Below are positions 36,501-51,700 of a stretch of 64,000 nucleotides of DNA, piece after piece. How positions within the stretch are numbered: the first letter of the stretch is position 1; each line of letters opens with the position of its first letter. Position numbers and translations under genes: made by a program. The notes under the pieces were generated by a model. It had not been told where the DNA came from and did no database searches. It saw only the letters and a program-made list of their open reading frames with translations. The DNA is from Hybos culiciformis (taxonomy: Eukaryota > Arthropoda > Insecta > Diptera > Hybotidae). The stretch is taken from contig OZ023273.1 in assembly GCA_964007475.1 (NCBI GenBank), positions 139,845,308 through 139,909,307 of the forward strand, given 5' to 3'.

Positions 36501-39500
36501 GGACTATTATCTATACATGGAAATCATAAGTAAGCATTAAAATTTTTGCACATAATCGCATAAAGAAAATAAATAATATTAATATTTGTATAAATAATAT
36601 ATATAGTTTAGTATATATAAACACTGAACATAGTGAATTTTTTTCAATACCCGACCCTCTCACTTGATTGCATTTTTGAACAATAATTATTGAAATATTT
36701 TATCGTAATTGCATAAAATAATAGTCAAACATTATGTTCAGAGAAATATTGTAATTTCATTTTTCAGATTATATGCATTTTGAAAGCAGGAAACAAGTCA
36801 ATTTTAAATTTGCAATTCTGTTAACACAATATAAAATACGCCATAAATTTTTGTGAATTTGAGAATCTGAGAGGAAGGAAAAATTAAAAGAAAACTTTGC
36901 ACAAGAAATAAAATTTAATGGAATGGAAAAATTATATAGTTTAATGTAAACATTGTTAAGAATTTTATTTTGTGTTAATTTTATATATAAAATTTAATTT
37001 TTTTTTTTATTTTATTTTCATTTTAGAAGCTTTAAGCACAGAGAGAAAATAAAGAATAAAAATAAATAAAGAATATTTACGCAAAAATTAAATTGCATGC
37101 GAACATTAAGTCATATTACATATGTATGTGTATAGTTTTGTTAAATAATGATAAAATTTTCTTCTAAAGTTGGATAGGAAAATTATTTGAAACCGCATGG
37201 AATATTAGTAATTTTTGTAAGGCAATATAAATATTTAGAAATTTGTAATAATTTTAACTTTTTAACGATTCCTGAAAATTTTTTGATGTTTCGATTCCTT
37301 CTGTGTCGAATTTTTTACTACATTTGGAATCTGAAATTTCTCTAAATATAAAATGAGATATCAAGGTAATCGAGTCATGATTATGAAGTAAAATATACAA
37401 GTAACAGTTAATTAATTTAGTTAATTGGCACATACTAAAATAAAATTTCTTTTTTATATATCATTTTTTAATTGATGTTATTCATATTTATTATAAAATT
37501 AAATTAGAAATTTGAAATCTTATGAGTATAAATCTTTAAAATCAGGTATAGATAATAAAAATACATATATTTAAGTTATTCTGTATATTAAGAACTCCAA
37601 TAAATTTTTATAATATACTTAATTCTTGTACATTATTATTACTACCTTTGAAAATATTTTAGGAAAAAATTTTCCAAATTTTTGATTACCATAAATAGTT
37701 AATTTGATATACCCTTATTTATATTTTATTTATTCTCTAAATAGCCAAGAAATTGAAGAATTTGATTATGAAATCTTTTTTTATTTTTTGTTTATTTTGG
37801 TTACAAGTTTTGAAAATAAAAAAAAAAAAACATTCATATATGTTGTATACAAATATATAAAATCTGATTCTTATCAAGATTATTTTGTCCTAAAAGGTCA
37901 TATACATATGTAACTATATAAATTGGGCAAAAGAAAATATTTTATTTCTTAAGGAAAAAAAAAAGAAAACAATTTTATTACGTGTTTTTTTTTTTTTCTA
38001 TGAAAATTATAAAGAAAATAGAAAACAACATTTTTTTTTATGAGTTGTTAATGAGATTTTCAACTATCGACCATAAAAGTAAAATGATCCTTTCAAATAA
38101 GAAAAAAAAAAAAGCAGAAAGAAAAAGAAAAGTTTTAGATCTCGCAATAAAAGTTATAGGAAAATTATATGTTAGTTTTATTTTTATGGCATGCAATAGT
38201 AAATAAGTGTTGTTATTTCTCGCACATAATTAGTAAATAATTTTTATTTTATTGAGTTACATTTATATTTATAAAAACCTTTTCTTAGTTTTATTTTTTT
38301 TTATGAGTCATTAGACATTAAAACAATATATTATGTTGAATTATACGTATAATAATTAATAGAGAAAACATTTTGATTTCATTTATGTTTTTCGTTGGTG
38401 TTATATAAATACAAATATTATTCATGTTAACATTTTATGATACAAAAAAGTTTTCATTATAATATTTTGTTTCCGATTTTATTTTTTATTTATTTTATTT
38501 TTTTTTAACTTAAGTGGGAATTTTATTTGTTGTCATTTTTATGCTCATATTATATACGAATCACTGTATACTGTAAGTTGAAAAAAATGTGATAAGTGTA
38601 ATAATAAGTGAAAAAAGGACTTTAAAAAGTACAAATATCCGAGCTTAATATCGTACGTCAAAAGAATTGCTTTGGCGCAGAATATTAAATTTTACTATGT
38701 TCAGTGCATTAACACAATACGAGCCAACGTAACACTAAAAACTGTCTAAAAACTGTCTGTATCATGTTGACAGAAAATTGTGATTGTTATTCCGATGAAC
38801 GTTCGGAAAGGCTAATGAAGATTTTTGTAATTAAAAGAAATTGTAAAAAAAACCGTTCTCAGTGCATCAGCTAATTAATAAGATGGACTGGATCTAAAGC
38901 TTAAAAAAAATTCAAAAAAATTATGATTCCTTTCCCCTCGTTTTGAGTTCAGATTTTTTATTGAAATATGAGAAATTCGAGTCCAAATTTTTTTATTGAA
39001 ATATGAGTATCTTAATTTAGAAAATGTTCCAGGAACTATAGTTGCGTAGACAATATGTAAGCTGTGTTTTCCACGATTTACAATTTTCTTTGAGGAAAAT
39101 TTTGTGCAAGCAAGTTGATCCACTTTGTTGAATGATATTATTAAATGATATAGACATAATCATTTTTTTGGCTTAAAACAAGAAAAATTTTCATATACTT
39201 ATTTATTTTTCATTCTACTTGTTTAATCCTTGATCTATGAACTAATTTTAAAAGCTATGAATCCTCAGCGTTTTTATTTTATTTTTCTTTTTATTAAAAT
39301 TTGTATTCAATTTTAATGAAATTTTATTAAGTATTTTCTTTTCTTTAATACCCTTTCATTTAAAACTCAAGGTGGAATAATAATAATAAGTCATGTGCCT
39401 TAAGTAAAAAATTTCTATCAAAAGAAAATTCATTTTATAATCTGCTTAATTTTTATTATATATATCTACTAAAGACTAATAATATACATACATACACATG

Positions 39501-42500
39501 TTTAATTTTCATGCAAAAAAAAAAAAAAAAATTAATTTTACTACAAAAAACATAAAAGATATTTTTAATAAAGTTTCAAGTGCAATGTTAGATTTTTTTC
39601 TAAAAGGATTGCTTTTGTATTAAAGTTTTCGAAAAAAAACTAAAAATAATAAAAGGATATTATGAAGAATTTAAAATAATACTATTTTTTATGCTATTAA
39701 AAAAACATAACAAAATATTTCATTTGATTTTTGTTTTTTTTTTTATTCTAAATTTATTTATCTTTCGGTTGATCAAGTTACAATATTTTAACATTCGTGT
39801 ACATGTATTTTAACATTTTTTTTATACATAAATATTTAACAGAATTTTGTAAATATTTATCTATAGCAAAGACATATTTTCGAAAAAAAAAAATATTATG
39901 AATCTGTTATTTTCATGAAAAATCAATTAAACAATTTTTTTTTCTGAAACCCTAGTAGCCAATTAACAACAACTGATGATATATATTTTTTATATATGAG
40001 TAAACATTAGTTAGGATAAAAAAAAATTTGTTTTACATTGAATATTTCAGGGCATTTGTATATAAAAAATATTCAATATAAAAAATTTGGAAAACAAAAA
40101 AAAATTAACAAAAGCCTAGTATAGGGTGCCTACTAAAGGGTGAATTTTTAACACTTCCTCTTTATTTTATTTGTATAATTATAATTACAAGCAATTTTAA
40201 TTATAATATTTATATTACAATAAAATTTACAAATAATGTACACAAAAATCAAGTATTTTAATACTTCTAAAAAATAATTGTTTAAATGGCACAAAATTTA
40301 AATCACTAAATTTGATAGAATTGGTTACGGAAATACATATAAGTTGTTCAACAATAAGGTTATTATATTATTGCATATATATTACTTAAAGAATGATGTT
40401 ATTAGAATTATTAAAATTTTATTTCATCTAAAAGACATTAATCTGTCTATATTAAAAGTATAAATTTTATCTGAACTTAAAAATTTTGTGCAAAAATATA
40501 TAAAAGTATCTATTGAAAGTATATATTAAGACTTATGTTTTGATAATCAATAATAATTGATATTAAATTAAATTGATTTAATAGTTTTCCGTTTTTCGTT
40601 TAAATTTGAAATAAAATGAATGTTAAATGCTGCATTTTTATATCTGGAAATTCTTCAAAAGAAACAATTTTCAATTTATCTTAATTTGACCATTTTCAGA
40701 AGAATCATAGAGTTTTCCCACGATTTTATTCCTGATAATCACGTACCCTGTATTTTAATAAACAAAGAAAAATTGTAAATTTGACAATTTTCTTGTATTT
40801 TGAATGTGTCTTGTTTTGTTCACAATTTTCTTTTAATTTTACGTATATGAAAACTTTATGACAGAACTTTATATACTATATATACGCAACCCTAACACAT
40901 ACTCAATATAATTGTACATTCCTTTTTCACCAAAAGAATATATATAGTAGTAATGATGTATTTTATATGTACGGTTAACCAAAAAGTGAAATTTCATTCT
41001 CAAAGAATTCTATGAATTTGAAAAAAAAAAAAGTTTAAAATATTATCTTCGCAACACAATATATGTAAAAACATATATAAAAATAAAGAAACAATGATAA
41101 AAGTTTATGATCTCACATCATCATGTCTGTAATTTTTATGATTTTTACATACAAAATAAAGTTCAAAATAAAAATACTTATATATTTTATACGAATTTCA
41201 AAGAAAGATAAAATAAACAAAAAAAAAAAATGTCGAAGACAAATTACAAATTCAACAGGATTTTGTAATTTATATTACATTTTTGTAATTTTAATGAGTT
41301 CTTACGCCGCGTTATTATAATATATAGTAAGTGGAAGAAATTGAAAAAGTGTCAACATTAGTTTTAGCATAACTTTGAATATTTTGGTTAGTAGGTATAT
41401 ATGAGGTAAGTTTATTGAAATTTTTATCAAGCTTAACATCTTAGAATATTGGCTTAAAGACTTACCATCTTGTGACGCTAGTGTCTTAGTGTTGCTATTT
41501 GCCTTAAAAAGTGACATAAACATAAAACGACAAAAGAAAGATACATTAATTTCTTTTTAGTTTTCGACCCTCACTTTAATTATCCTTTTATTGCTATTAT
41601 AAAAACTTCAATGAGCTCAAATACAAAAAGTTCTTTCTTAATTCTTAGATACATACTACATAGGTGAAATAAAAATAAATTTTCACTGATCTAAAAAACA
41701 TTTTCTTTTCACAGTATTTTCAAAACATATAATTTATTCTCTTTTTTTTTTTTTGCATTTTATATATAAAAATATATTTTCTATTATAAAATATATTATT
41801 ATATTTTTAAGCAATTATTATTATATCCATTCTAAATATTAATTTATAATTCTACTGCAATATTTAATTAAATTCTTTAAATGAGAAGCAAAAATATAAA
41901 ATATTTAACAATAATAATAATAATAAATGAAAATAACGTACACATAAATATATATATTGTGTAGAAAACTTAAAGTCATTCATATAAAAAAAAAATAAAA
42001 AATAAAATAAAATTTTATACAATAAAAATGTCTGTTGTCCTGCCCACGGCTCCAACAATAATAATTTTATTTCACATAATTATATACTTAAAGAAAATGA
42101 AAGGATAACATTATGGTGTATTTTATAATATTATTATTATTATTATTGTGTCTTTGGGCACAACACGTTTCCAGAAATTCATTCATATAATATTCTTTTG
42201 TAGAATTAAAATCTCTTCTAAACTATAAATTGAGTTTTTATGATAAATTGATATATGACAAAGTTGTTTGGTGTAATGAAGCCTAAAGATTTCAAGGACG
42301 TCATAATAATCGCATATATTATATATAAATAAAGAAAATAATAATAAAAACTTTTTTTTATAATACACATATATTTTCATATAAACATACTACACATAAT
42401 ATATATGTATTGTGATGTATATTTTTAATGAATTCTGGTAAAATAATATTAAATTCTAGATTTTATTAAAATTCTAGCCGCATATATCGATCTTGAAGAA

Positions 42501-45500
42501 AATGTCTTATGAATTGTACATTTTTGACGACCACACTATATATTGAGTTGCGGGTTTTTTTGATATTTAAGTTGAAATTGATTCAAGTTCCCACACTGAA
42601 AGTAGTTAAAGTTTCTTAAAACTCCTTTAAACAAAACTTATAAAGCTTGAATTTGAATGTCCCACTTTGTACTACAATATTTAATATCACATATTATACA
42701 TTAATCGATTTAATTTTATTTTTTATAAAAAATATGTAAATATAATATATTAAATAAAAATCGTGATGATGAAATATTGAGCAAAAAAAAAAATTAAATC
42801 AACTAAATGGCCATTGCTTCCGTTTATTTTTTGGTAACATGAAAAATTAATAGGAAAAGGCATTTTCCTGAAAATAAATATATAAAAAAAAATAAAAAAA
42901 AAAGTAATAACATGAAAGAGAACATCTAAAATATATTTTGTACATAACAATACTTATATTTACTATATATAAAAATGTCCGTCCACCCACATATGATATT
43001 GACTCCTTAATACGGATTTTAAATAAGTCATACATTATTTATACATATGTGAAAAAATGTTGAATTATTGTTCAAAAAAAAAATTCCTATATTAAAGGAT
43101 ACAATTTTCTTAATAACTATGGTTTGAAACAAAAAAGGACCATCAATTCAAATTTAGTTTTGAACAAAAAAAAAGATTTATGCTCGAACCAAATTTGTAT
43201 GATAATTTTTTTTCTACATTTTTTTATTTCTATTTATTCAGAAATTGTTACCATAAATTAGTTATTTTTGTTTCATGCCACAGATTATTATAAATTTATT
43301 TTGTCTAAAAATAGCAACCAGATTCACTTTGTGCAGAAATATGTATCTAATTTTATTTTTTTGGGTGTTAACTATACAAAAGAATTTAGGCGCCTTTTAT
43401 ATATACTTAGTATACTATAATGCTAAAACTTTTTTTCTCCTCTCTGTCTCTCTATGATAAAGTTAAAACTATACTTTTGATAGTAAATAAGTATAAATGT
43501 ATAAACATATTTTAAGCAAAGTAAGTATCTATGAGAAATCAGCAAAACTAAGTATTTTATATATGTACATTCAATGAAGTATGATGAAAAAAGGAAGACT
43601 AATGAAATAGAAAAAAGGTCAAAATATGATGAAAACGAAGAAAAGATTATGTTTTTATGATTATTATTTAAACTTAATATGATAATAATTGGAATTGTTT
43701 TTGCCTTGTTTTCTATTTATTTATTTTTCAAAATGAAAATATTGTACCCATGTAGTATTTAGTTAAAAATTTCATATCATTATATAGTATGAAATAAGTG
43801 TTTCTGGTACAATTGCAATTATAAAATTTAAAGAATTAACGCATTGAAAAATTTTAAGTAAGGGTGGGAGAAGAGAAAGGTAGAAATTATGAAATAAGAT
43901 ACTTAATGGATAGATATTTAATTTGAAAAGCTTAAAAGGATATTTTTCGATCCAGCTCGGTAGTCCAAATGCAGTTAAAATATCTTACTAACTTTTAACA
44001 TATGCATTATAAATTTTACTGCATTTTCGAATTATTAGCTTGTTTTTGATTTATTTTTGATACAATAAGGAATAAAAGTATAAAACAAAAGGATAATAAT
44101 AATATTACAATTCCATTTCTCAATGCAGGACGCTTATTTATCTTTTATCCTTTACTTTTAAGAACAAATTATTTATCTTTCTAAATGCTTTTTGAAAACC
44201 AAATATATATTTCTTTTTTAATTCTTTTCCTTTTTAATTCAAACTTTCAACTGCAAAAATTCTGCCTCACCAATTTTTAGTTTAAATATGAGAAATTTTC
44301 AGTTTTAATTTTAAAGTTTTTTTAGATATAGCTGTCCAAATTAATTTTTCTTATACATAAAGCACATACACCTATGTATCTGTTGTAATTTTTAAAATAA
44401 AAGAAAACACAAAATGTGATTGATTAAAACGAACATAAAAACAGAATAAAACTTTTTTTTTCTTTTTATTTTACAAAAATTTTCATTATTTTAGTCTACT
44501 AGACTCTTTTGCAATTAGTTAGATATACATACTTATCCTATATATGAATATTATATGTGTATAGACACTTTCATTTACTGTGTGGAACGAAAATAGTACC
44601 TAGTTGTTAATTTTCTTTAACACCACTCACAACCGCACAGAAAAACGAAATAAACATATTGTTAATTTACACTTAAATGTTATGCACTCCAGAACTAGAA
44701 TAATAAGGAATACATTTAACCAGTACGACAATGGCAGAAAAAAAAATTATAAAAAATAAAAAAAAAAAAGAAAGAAAATTTCAATTTTCATTTAATTTTA
44801 CTTTTCACATAATCATATAAATAGACTGTTCTAACGGTGTTATTTTCTTTTCGTTTTTTTCGCAACTGAAAATTACCATTATTGTGTAAAATAGGATAAA
44901 AGTCACTTATTTTGTAGATTTCTTCGTTAAGAGAAATGAAAACTGAAAATGAAGTAGGTAAACAGAAAGAAGGAATGAATGCATAATCGTATTGCTCCAT
45001 AAATTAGATTCCAAGTTATATAGTCTGTGAAATAATATAGAAAAACACTTCGTAAAGATATCTTGTAGAGAAATTCATTCTTTTGTTTTTTTATCAATCG
45101 CATGAATCTTTGTTTTTAATTTTTATTTTGCAAGTAACTGAATGTAATTTTGAGTGATTTTTTTATTATTCAATTTTAATGTTAAGATATGTTGTGGTAA
45201 ACTGCTGTAAGATGATAGTTTTGTGGTTATAAAAATCTGTCTTAAATAAATTGGGCAACTTCTTAATTTAATTTGCAACTCAAATTGAAAGGATTGACAT
45301 TATTTGTTCAGTTAGGGTGTCTTTAACATCACTACTTTACATAATTTTCATATTATTAGTAATACAAATAGAGGACTAAAATTAAACTTTCGTTTTGTCA
45401 CCCTAATTTATTAATTTTTCACTTAGACAGAATCATTTTCTCAGAATCGGTTTAGAGGGGACCACTACAAAAACAAAACATTAGATATTACAAAAGAGAT

Positions 45501-46481
45501 TTAATTTTCTTTTTTTTTTAGGAAAGCAATATAAATACAAATACATAATATGTATATCAAAAAAAAATAAATAAAAAAATAAGTATAGTAGAAAATTTGC
45601 ATTTACACCTTTTATACCGTTTGGGAATTAATTTTCCGCTCTTTTTTTTTTTCTTCACCGGAATTAAAAACAGAAAATAGAGGAAATGTTTTCTGTGTAA
45701 ACTTAAAAGACACATAAACTGAAGATAAAGATAAAAAGGAAATAAGTTAACAACTTTCAACTTATTTTTTGTTTTTTTTTTTTACCGAAAATAAAAAACA
45801 AAATTAATTTTTAAATAAAAATTCTGGGGAATTTTCTTCTTCAATTTTAATTTTCCGTTCATTTTCCTGTCTGAAATGTCAAGATGATTTACATTGTGTT
45901 AAGAAAAATGAAAGGATTATGTAAAGGACTTTTTTTTTTTTGGTTTTTTTTTTTTATTTGAAAAGCGGAAATAATTTCAATTTTATGTAAAAGTAAATTA
46001 AAGGAACATAAAAGAAATTCTTAGAATACCAAAACTATTTATGTCTGTCTCTTAAACTATATTTTTTCTTTAAATAAAATAATGTGATTACTTTTTTTTA
46101 AATAATTTTAAATTTTTTTTTGAAATTAAAATCCTTTGATTAATTTTATGTTATGCTTATCAACCGCTGTAGATTAATTGTAGTGTACCGTATACAGTAT
46201 CAAAAAAGGACATCAGCAACATTTAAGAAAAATTATTTAAATAAAAAATTTACGGAATAAGATGAATAAGTCATTTCAAGGTTCAAAAGAAAATAATGTA
46301 TTTCATCAATTTGGGGAGTAGTAATACCAAAAAATAAGTCGCACAGTTTTAACGCAGCACAGTTATTAATAATGTTTGAACAGAATTATTCTTGATTAAG
46401 AACTTATTAAAATTATTTTTGATTGTCTATAATATATCATACTTTTACTGTTACGTTCAGTTACGGACAAAGTTATCTTCT
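33515..46481. other. Gene desert of about 13 kb
   Basis: A+T-rich DNA with simple repeats, including (AAT)n near 41907-41926 and (ATT)n near 42128-42147. Two short look-alikes, ATAAAAATGTCTGTTGTCCT at about 42024 and ATAAAAATGTCCGTCCACCC at about 42969, may be ends of a dispersed element. The reading frames present are short and have the composition of random A+T-rich DNA. It may be intronic or intergenic. Confidence 0.4.
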
Positions 46482-46880
46482 TCTAATATATAAAAATGAA
46501 AATTTTCTGAAATTTTTAATTTAAGTATCATTGGGGCCCGAGATGGTTATAGGGTCCTATAAATTTTGGTCCGAGGCCCCGACGGGAGGGCTACCTTAGA
46601 AGCCGATTTTGCAGTTTAGGTATATTCCGATAAAATGTTGTAGCGTTGGAGCCAAAAAACCTTTTTTAAAAAACTGGATCTTGAAAGGCCCCCAACCGTT
46701 CTCCCAGGGCTCAATTGGAGTGTTATTCATCAAATTTCCTAATTTTGATATTTTGAAAATAAGGTTCCTAGAGACCCGAGATGCTTATAGAGTACTAGAA
46801 ATTTTGATCCAAAGTACTGACGTGGGGATATGTAAATTTTGAAATTCCGATTTTCGGTACTACCTAGCGAAGCCGGGTAT
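46482..46880 (+). repeat. GC-richer dispersed-repeat candidate with internal 238-bp direct repeat
   Basis: It stands out from the A+T-rich background. It starts around CTAATATATAAAAATGAAAA and ends around TAGCGAAGCCGGGTATTTCG, both of a kind often seen at the ends of insect dispersed repeats, some of them Helitron-like. Inside, a block of about 48 bases starting CCCGAGATG occurs at 46537-46584 and 46775-46822, with about 80 percent match by eye. I see no transposase and no clear target duplication, so the class is unsure. Confidence 0.45.
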
Positions 46881-48117
46881 TTCGAACAGTTTAGTATAAA
46901 ATAAAATTATCTATTATTAATTAGATGTACACATACTTCATTGTATTTTAAAAATCGAAAATACTCCAAATTATAAATTTTTATTTCTATATTTCGTAAA
47001 CCATATAAAAGTTACTTTTTTATTTTTAATCTGATAAATACGCAAAAATTTCCACATTTATCATTTATAAAAATAAGAAGAGCGTCTTCAATAATTTTTT
47101 TTTTGTTTTGTTTTTTCTTCAAATTTCTAGAAGAACATAATATAATGTTCTAGCCTCAAAATCCTTTTGTTAAGCAATGTCCTCAAAAGTTACTTAACGA
47201 AAAATCAATAAAGACTGATTGAATTTTTTTCCAATAAAAAATGTCATAGTGGCACATAATCCATCACGTTTTCAATTTTTCCAATAAACTTTGACCTGTT
47301 AATAAAATGAAAAAAAAAAGAGAGTGTTACGTTGATAGCAGAAAAAAAAAATAAAGTCAAAATAAGCATAACTTTGTTTAACAAAAGTTTTAGAATGTCC
47401 TTGAGATGATTGAACACAACATAGTATTGTTCACCCATATTCAATGGAACTTTTTTCTTTTTTTTTTCCATTGATATTGTTCAACTTTTTTGTCCTTAAT
47501 CATCAAATATTTCTCTTTCATTCATCAATTTTATTACTTTCCTTTCACGATAGAAGTATAAAAAAAAAAATCTAGGCACTTGATGACATTAAAATAAAAA
47601 AAAATATATATAATGTTGTCAGTCAATCTTTCTTTAGTTCTTGTTTATTTTTGGTTTGCTTTTTTTTTGAAAACTATCACAGGCGGTTAATTAAAATTGA
47701 TCAATTTCCTTAAGTTAAAAATAATTTTTTCTTGGGCTTGAAAACAAACAAAAATCATTTCTATAAAAGTTCTTGACGTCTATTTGCAAAGTTAGTCATA
47801 GCTATTTGAGTATACACATAATTTCTGTAATTGTCTTAAAAAAGAACATAATTTTCAATCTCTTTAAGAAATAATTTAATATTTTTAAAACAAAATAAAT
47901 ATATAAAATCACACGCTCATAAATTTTTTCGTCACAGTAATGCATTTTCTTAAATCACAAATCATAAATCATCGAAAACAAAATAAAAAAAAAACTTAAC
48001 ATAAAATCATGAACACAAAAAAACTTAAACATAAATTGTTACTTTCTTCAAGGTATTTTCTATACTTATTGAACAAACGATTTTCATAAATTGTGTTAAA
48101 TTTCCCGAAAAAAAAGG
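46881..48117. other. Intergenic or intronic, nothing supportable
   Basis: A+T-rich; no gene or clear repeat. Confidence 0.35.
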
Positions 48118-48125
48118 AATATAAA

Positions 48126-48743
48126 CAGTGGCGTAGCTAGAAATTTTAGGCCCTTATGCCACAATGATGAAAGGGTCCCTGTGAAAAAATGTAAAAAGTA
48201 TTAAAGAAATACAAAAAAAATTCTTTATAATTTTTATAATACGTTATATTATTAATATAATAATAATAATAATAATAATGAGAATATTAAATAACTAAAT
48301 CAAAATTTCTTTTTTCTAGCTTTTGCATTTGCAAAATCGTTAATAAGATCACTCATATGATCGTCAGATGATTCACCCAATTCATTCAATACACATTTCA
48401 CTACTCACTATACTTGCGAATAGGAATAACACTTGATACAAAAAACTCAATATAATTCTAATGCATTGAAAAAATATTATGAATCATATATTACACTCGT
48501 TTCTTTTTTGAGTTGCACTATCCATATATGTATTAAATAAATAAAGTGTATTCACGAGTGATTTGTAATATAAGTGTACTCATGCATTTCTCTAAAAGCT
48601 TCGCTGCTGGATAATTAGTTTTTTATTCAACTAAAAGCTTGGACTGAATCGATTAAAAAAAAAAACTTTATTACAAGAGGGCCCCTAAACTTAGAGGGCC
48701 CCTATGTCTTGCTTACTCTTGCTGTATGGTAGCTACGCCACTG
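48126..48743. mobile_element. Non-autonomous hAT-like element (618 bp)
   Basis: The terminal inverted repeats are CAGTGGCGTAGCTA on the left and TAGCTACGCCACTG on the right, perfect over 14 bases. They are flanked by a perfect 8-bp target duplication AATATAAA (48118-48125 and 48744-48751), the hallmark of the hAT superfamily, whose ends typically begin CAG. Subterminal DNA is G/C-richer and shares AGGGYCCCT-type words at both ends (GGGTCCCTGTG near 48172; AGAGGGCCCCTA near 48675). There is no transposase frame, and the middle is A+T-rich with an (AAT)n run near 48260. It is a MITE-type derivative, and the perfect ends imply fairly recent insertion. Confidence 0.85.
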
Positions 48744-48751
48744 AATATAAA

Positions 48752-51700
48752 TTGATTTAATGTTGAACAAAAAAAAATAACTTAATGCACACTCAATAAT
48801 TTTTCTATATATTCTAACGCGCAAATTTTTTTTTGTGAAATATATTACGTTCAAACAACAACATATGTATGCTTTAAAAAGATTATTATGCACGTCTTTT
48901 ACACTTTTTAAAGTATTTTCATTCACAAAACAACAGCAGAGAGTAATGTGTCAAAATATTATTTTATAGATAATGTTAACAGTACCTCTTTTACAGTGTC
49001 TATTATTTATTTTTAAAGTTTATATTTCATCATACATCAAAAAAAAAAAAATTCGAATATAATAATATACATTTCTATATAACGTATAAACTTTATTATC
49101 AAAAAGTCGTAATTTTGTTTCCATCATAAATATGTCGAATTCATAAGATTCATATAATAAATTTTTTTATGTACTCAATAGTAATTTCAAATTAAGTTAT
49201 GTTTGGAAGAATATTGAAATCTAACCTTACTTTTAAGTACTTAAAAATAATTTTTCATTTCTTTTGGGAATCAGTGAAAAAAAGGAATACATAATATTGA
49301 AATCAAATCTAATTCATCTAACTAGTCTATTAAATGTTTTCATAACACAATTTGATATTGCATATTTTCAGAAAGGTGACAGATTAAGCAAAATAAATAT
49401 TTATTCATTCTATAACATTGTCATATTATTAAATTAAAAAAGGAAAACAAAATATAATTTTAATTTTCCTCCAAGAACCTATATAGCTATCAAATTTTCT
49501 AATTTTACACCCATATTGAATAAAAAAAAACGATGGTTTTTTCTTTTATTGCTTTGTTTACAAGCTCAAATAGCATACTTATAAATGTTTTTACCTTAAA
49601 AGTTCAAATTGCCATTTATATATAAACTTCTAAATTTTTTTGAATACAAGAGAAATGAATCTGATGTTAAAAAAAAAATCTAAAATTTAGTTAAAAAAAT
49701 TTTATTATGAATTTTAATTTTTTGTTAAAAGGCTATGTATACAAAATAAAAGAGAAAATCATTTATTTGAATACTTTTATGCATATATCATAAACTTTTT
49801 TCATCAGAGAAATATCCAACTAAATAAAAAACTTAAGTTCTTAAGTAGACTGCAAATATGTAGGAAAATTCAATATGCAGAAAATTAACATGATGATTTT
49901 AACATTTCAAACGAAATATTTTTGTACATATCTATCTTTAGAATATGCATGCAACGAAATGAAATTTAAGATAATTTTACCATTATGTTCTATGTACACA
50001 TGTACGATTTGGTTTTAATGCAGAAACCACAATTTATGAGCATTCAGAAAACCAACATAAGACTTAACACAATATTAAACACCTTTTTTTCTTCAAAAGG
50101 ATTAAAAGACACAAAGTTGATGGATTGAAAATGTTTTAATTATTATTATTTTCATGTTTTCACAATAATTTTTTCTCGTATCAAAAATTTTCATATTAAT
50201 TTTAATTTTTCCAGGTGGCAAATTACTAAATATTACTTCTTGATTCTTTAGTTCTTAGAAATATAATAAAAGATGGTTTAATGATCAAAAAAAAAAGTAT
50301 ACCTACACCACACATCATATAGAATATATGTATATGAAAAATTATGTATTGCGCAAAAATTTTTGCAATATAGACTGATTGATAACATGATAGGGTAATT
50401 TTGTGGAATGAAAGCAATAAAAATTTCAATTTAAGATAATGGATTTTTTGTATATAAAGCAATATTAAACGATTTTTGTATACGTTTGATCTGCAGTTTA
50501 TTTATTAAACTTTTTTCAAACAAAATTTTAAATTAGAAAATGATGAGCAGGAGATTTTATGAATGTTAATAATTCAACAAAAAAAAAATGCAGGCATAAA
50601 AGGGACTTACTTAGTCGGTACTTAAGAATTAAAGTTTTTACTCTGGATCACGGATACTTAAGATATGTTAATTTTTTATTGATTAAGAGTTGTAAGTTGT
50701 ATATACAAACATTTAAAGAGCATTCGTTTACCTAAATTTACTTGAAATTATATTTTCAAAACTATACTATATGTCAAAAATTACATTCAAATACACACTA
50801 CCATGCATTATTCAAAATATTTTTATTAATTATATATAAATATAAATGTTAACAAATTTTATTTGTTTGGAATTTAAAGGTAAATTAGATATATACAAAA
50901 TAAAATTTTCTATAATTCGTAGAAAATTCCACATTATAAAATTAACCCAAAAATTAGTCTAATTTACCATATACTGTGCTATGTATTACAAGATATATGT
51001 TATAATATTCAAGCATAACTTGTCACATGTATCTATGTTCTGTAAATTATACTACTACTATAGAATTATAAATAATAATTATACAATTATGTATATACTT
51101 CATTTATGTAAATTATTTGCATTTAATCGAAAATATTATTATATAAATGTTTGCAATGTAAATTATAAATTAAACATACACTCAATATAAGTACTTAAAA
51201 ATAAATAAAAATTAGAAATTGTTTTTCAATAAATTTTATTAATTGAAAGTAATGGAAAGGACATAATAATTTATGAGCTTTCAATATTAAAATAAAAAAT
51301 TATATGTATATATTAAAATTCATGATGAATTTTAATTGAATGAATTATTGATTTATTAATAAAATTGATGAGAGTTCAAAATTTATTATTTAATAAGTAA
51401 TTAATACAATCGTAAAATATATTCAATTTTTATTCGTAGTTCAATTAACAATTTAATTACATAACTAGAGGCATTTCAATAATATGCTTATTATCTTTTT
51501 TTATTTTTTTTATTTACTTTTTTCTCATTATTATATTATAATTAATATAAAATATTATAAATGTAAAATAATATAAAATAATTTTCCTCTACTGTTATTA
51601 TTGTTTTAATTTAATAACAATATAGTAGTTGTTGGTATTGTTACATTAATAATATAGCATAATCTCTTATAAAAAAAATTAAAGTATCATTAAAAGAATA

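Noticed and set aside
38764..39123. 36-codon plus-strand frame (MLTENCDCYSDERSERL..) and adjacent 82-codon minus-strand frame
   Set aside because: No signal peptide or family pattern; the minus-strand frame covers a local duplication (TTATTGAAATATGAG twice). Kept only as a note.
46609..46842. 77-codon open frame on the plus strand
   Set aside because: It lies wholly within the GC-richer dispersed repeat and shows no domain.
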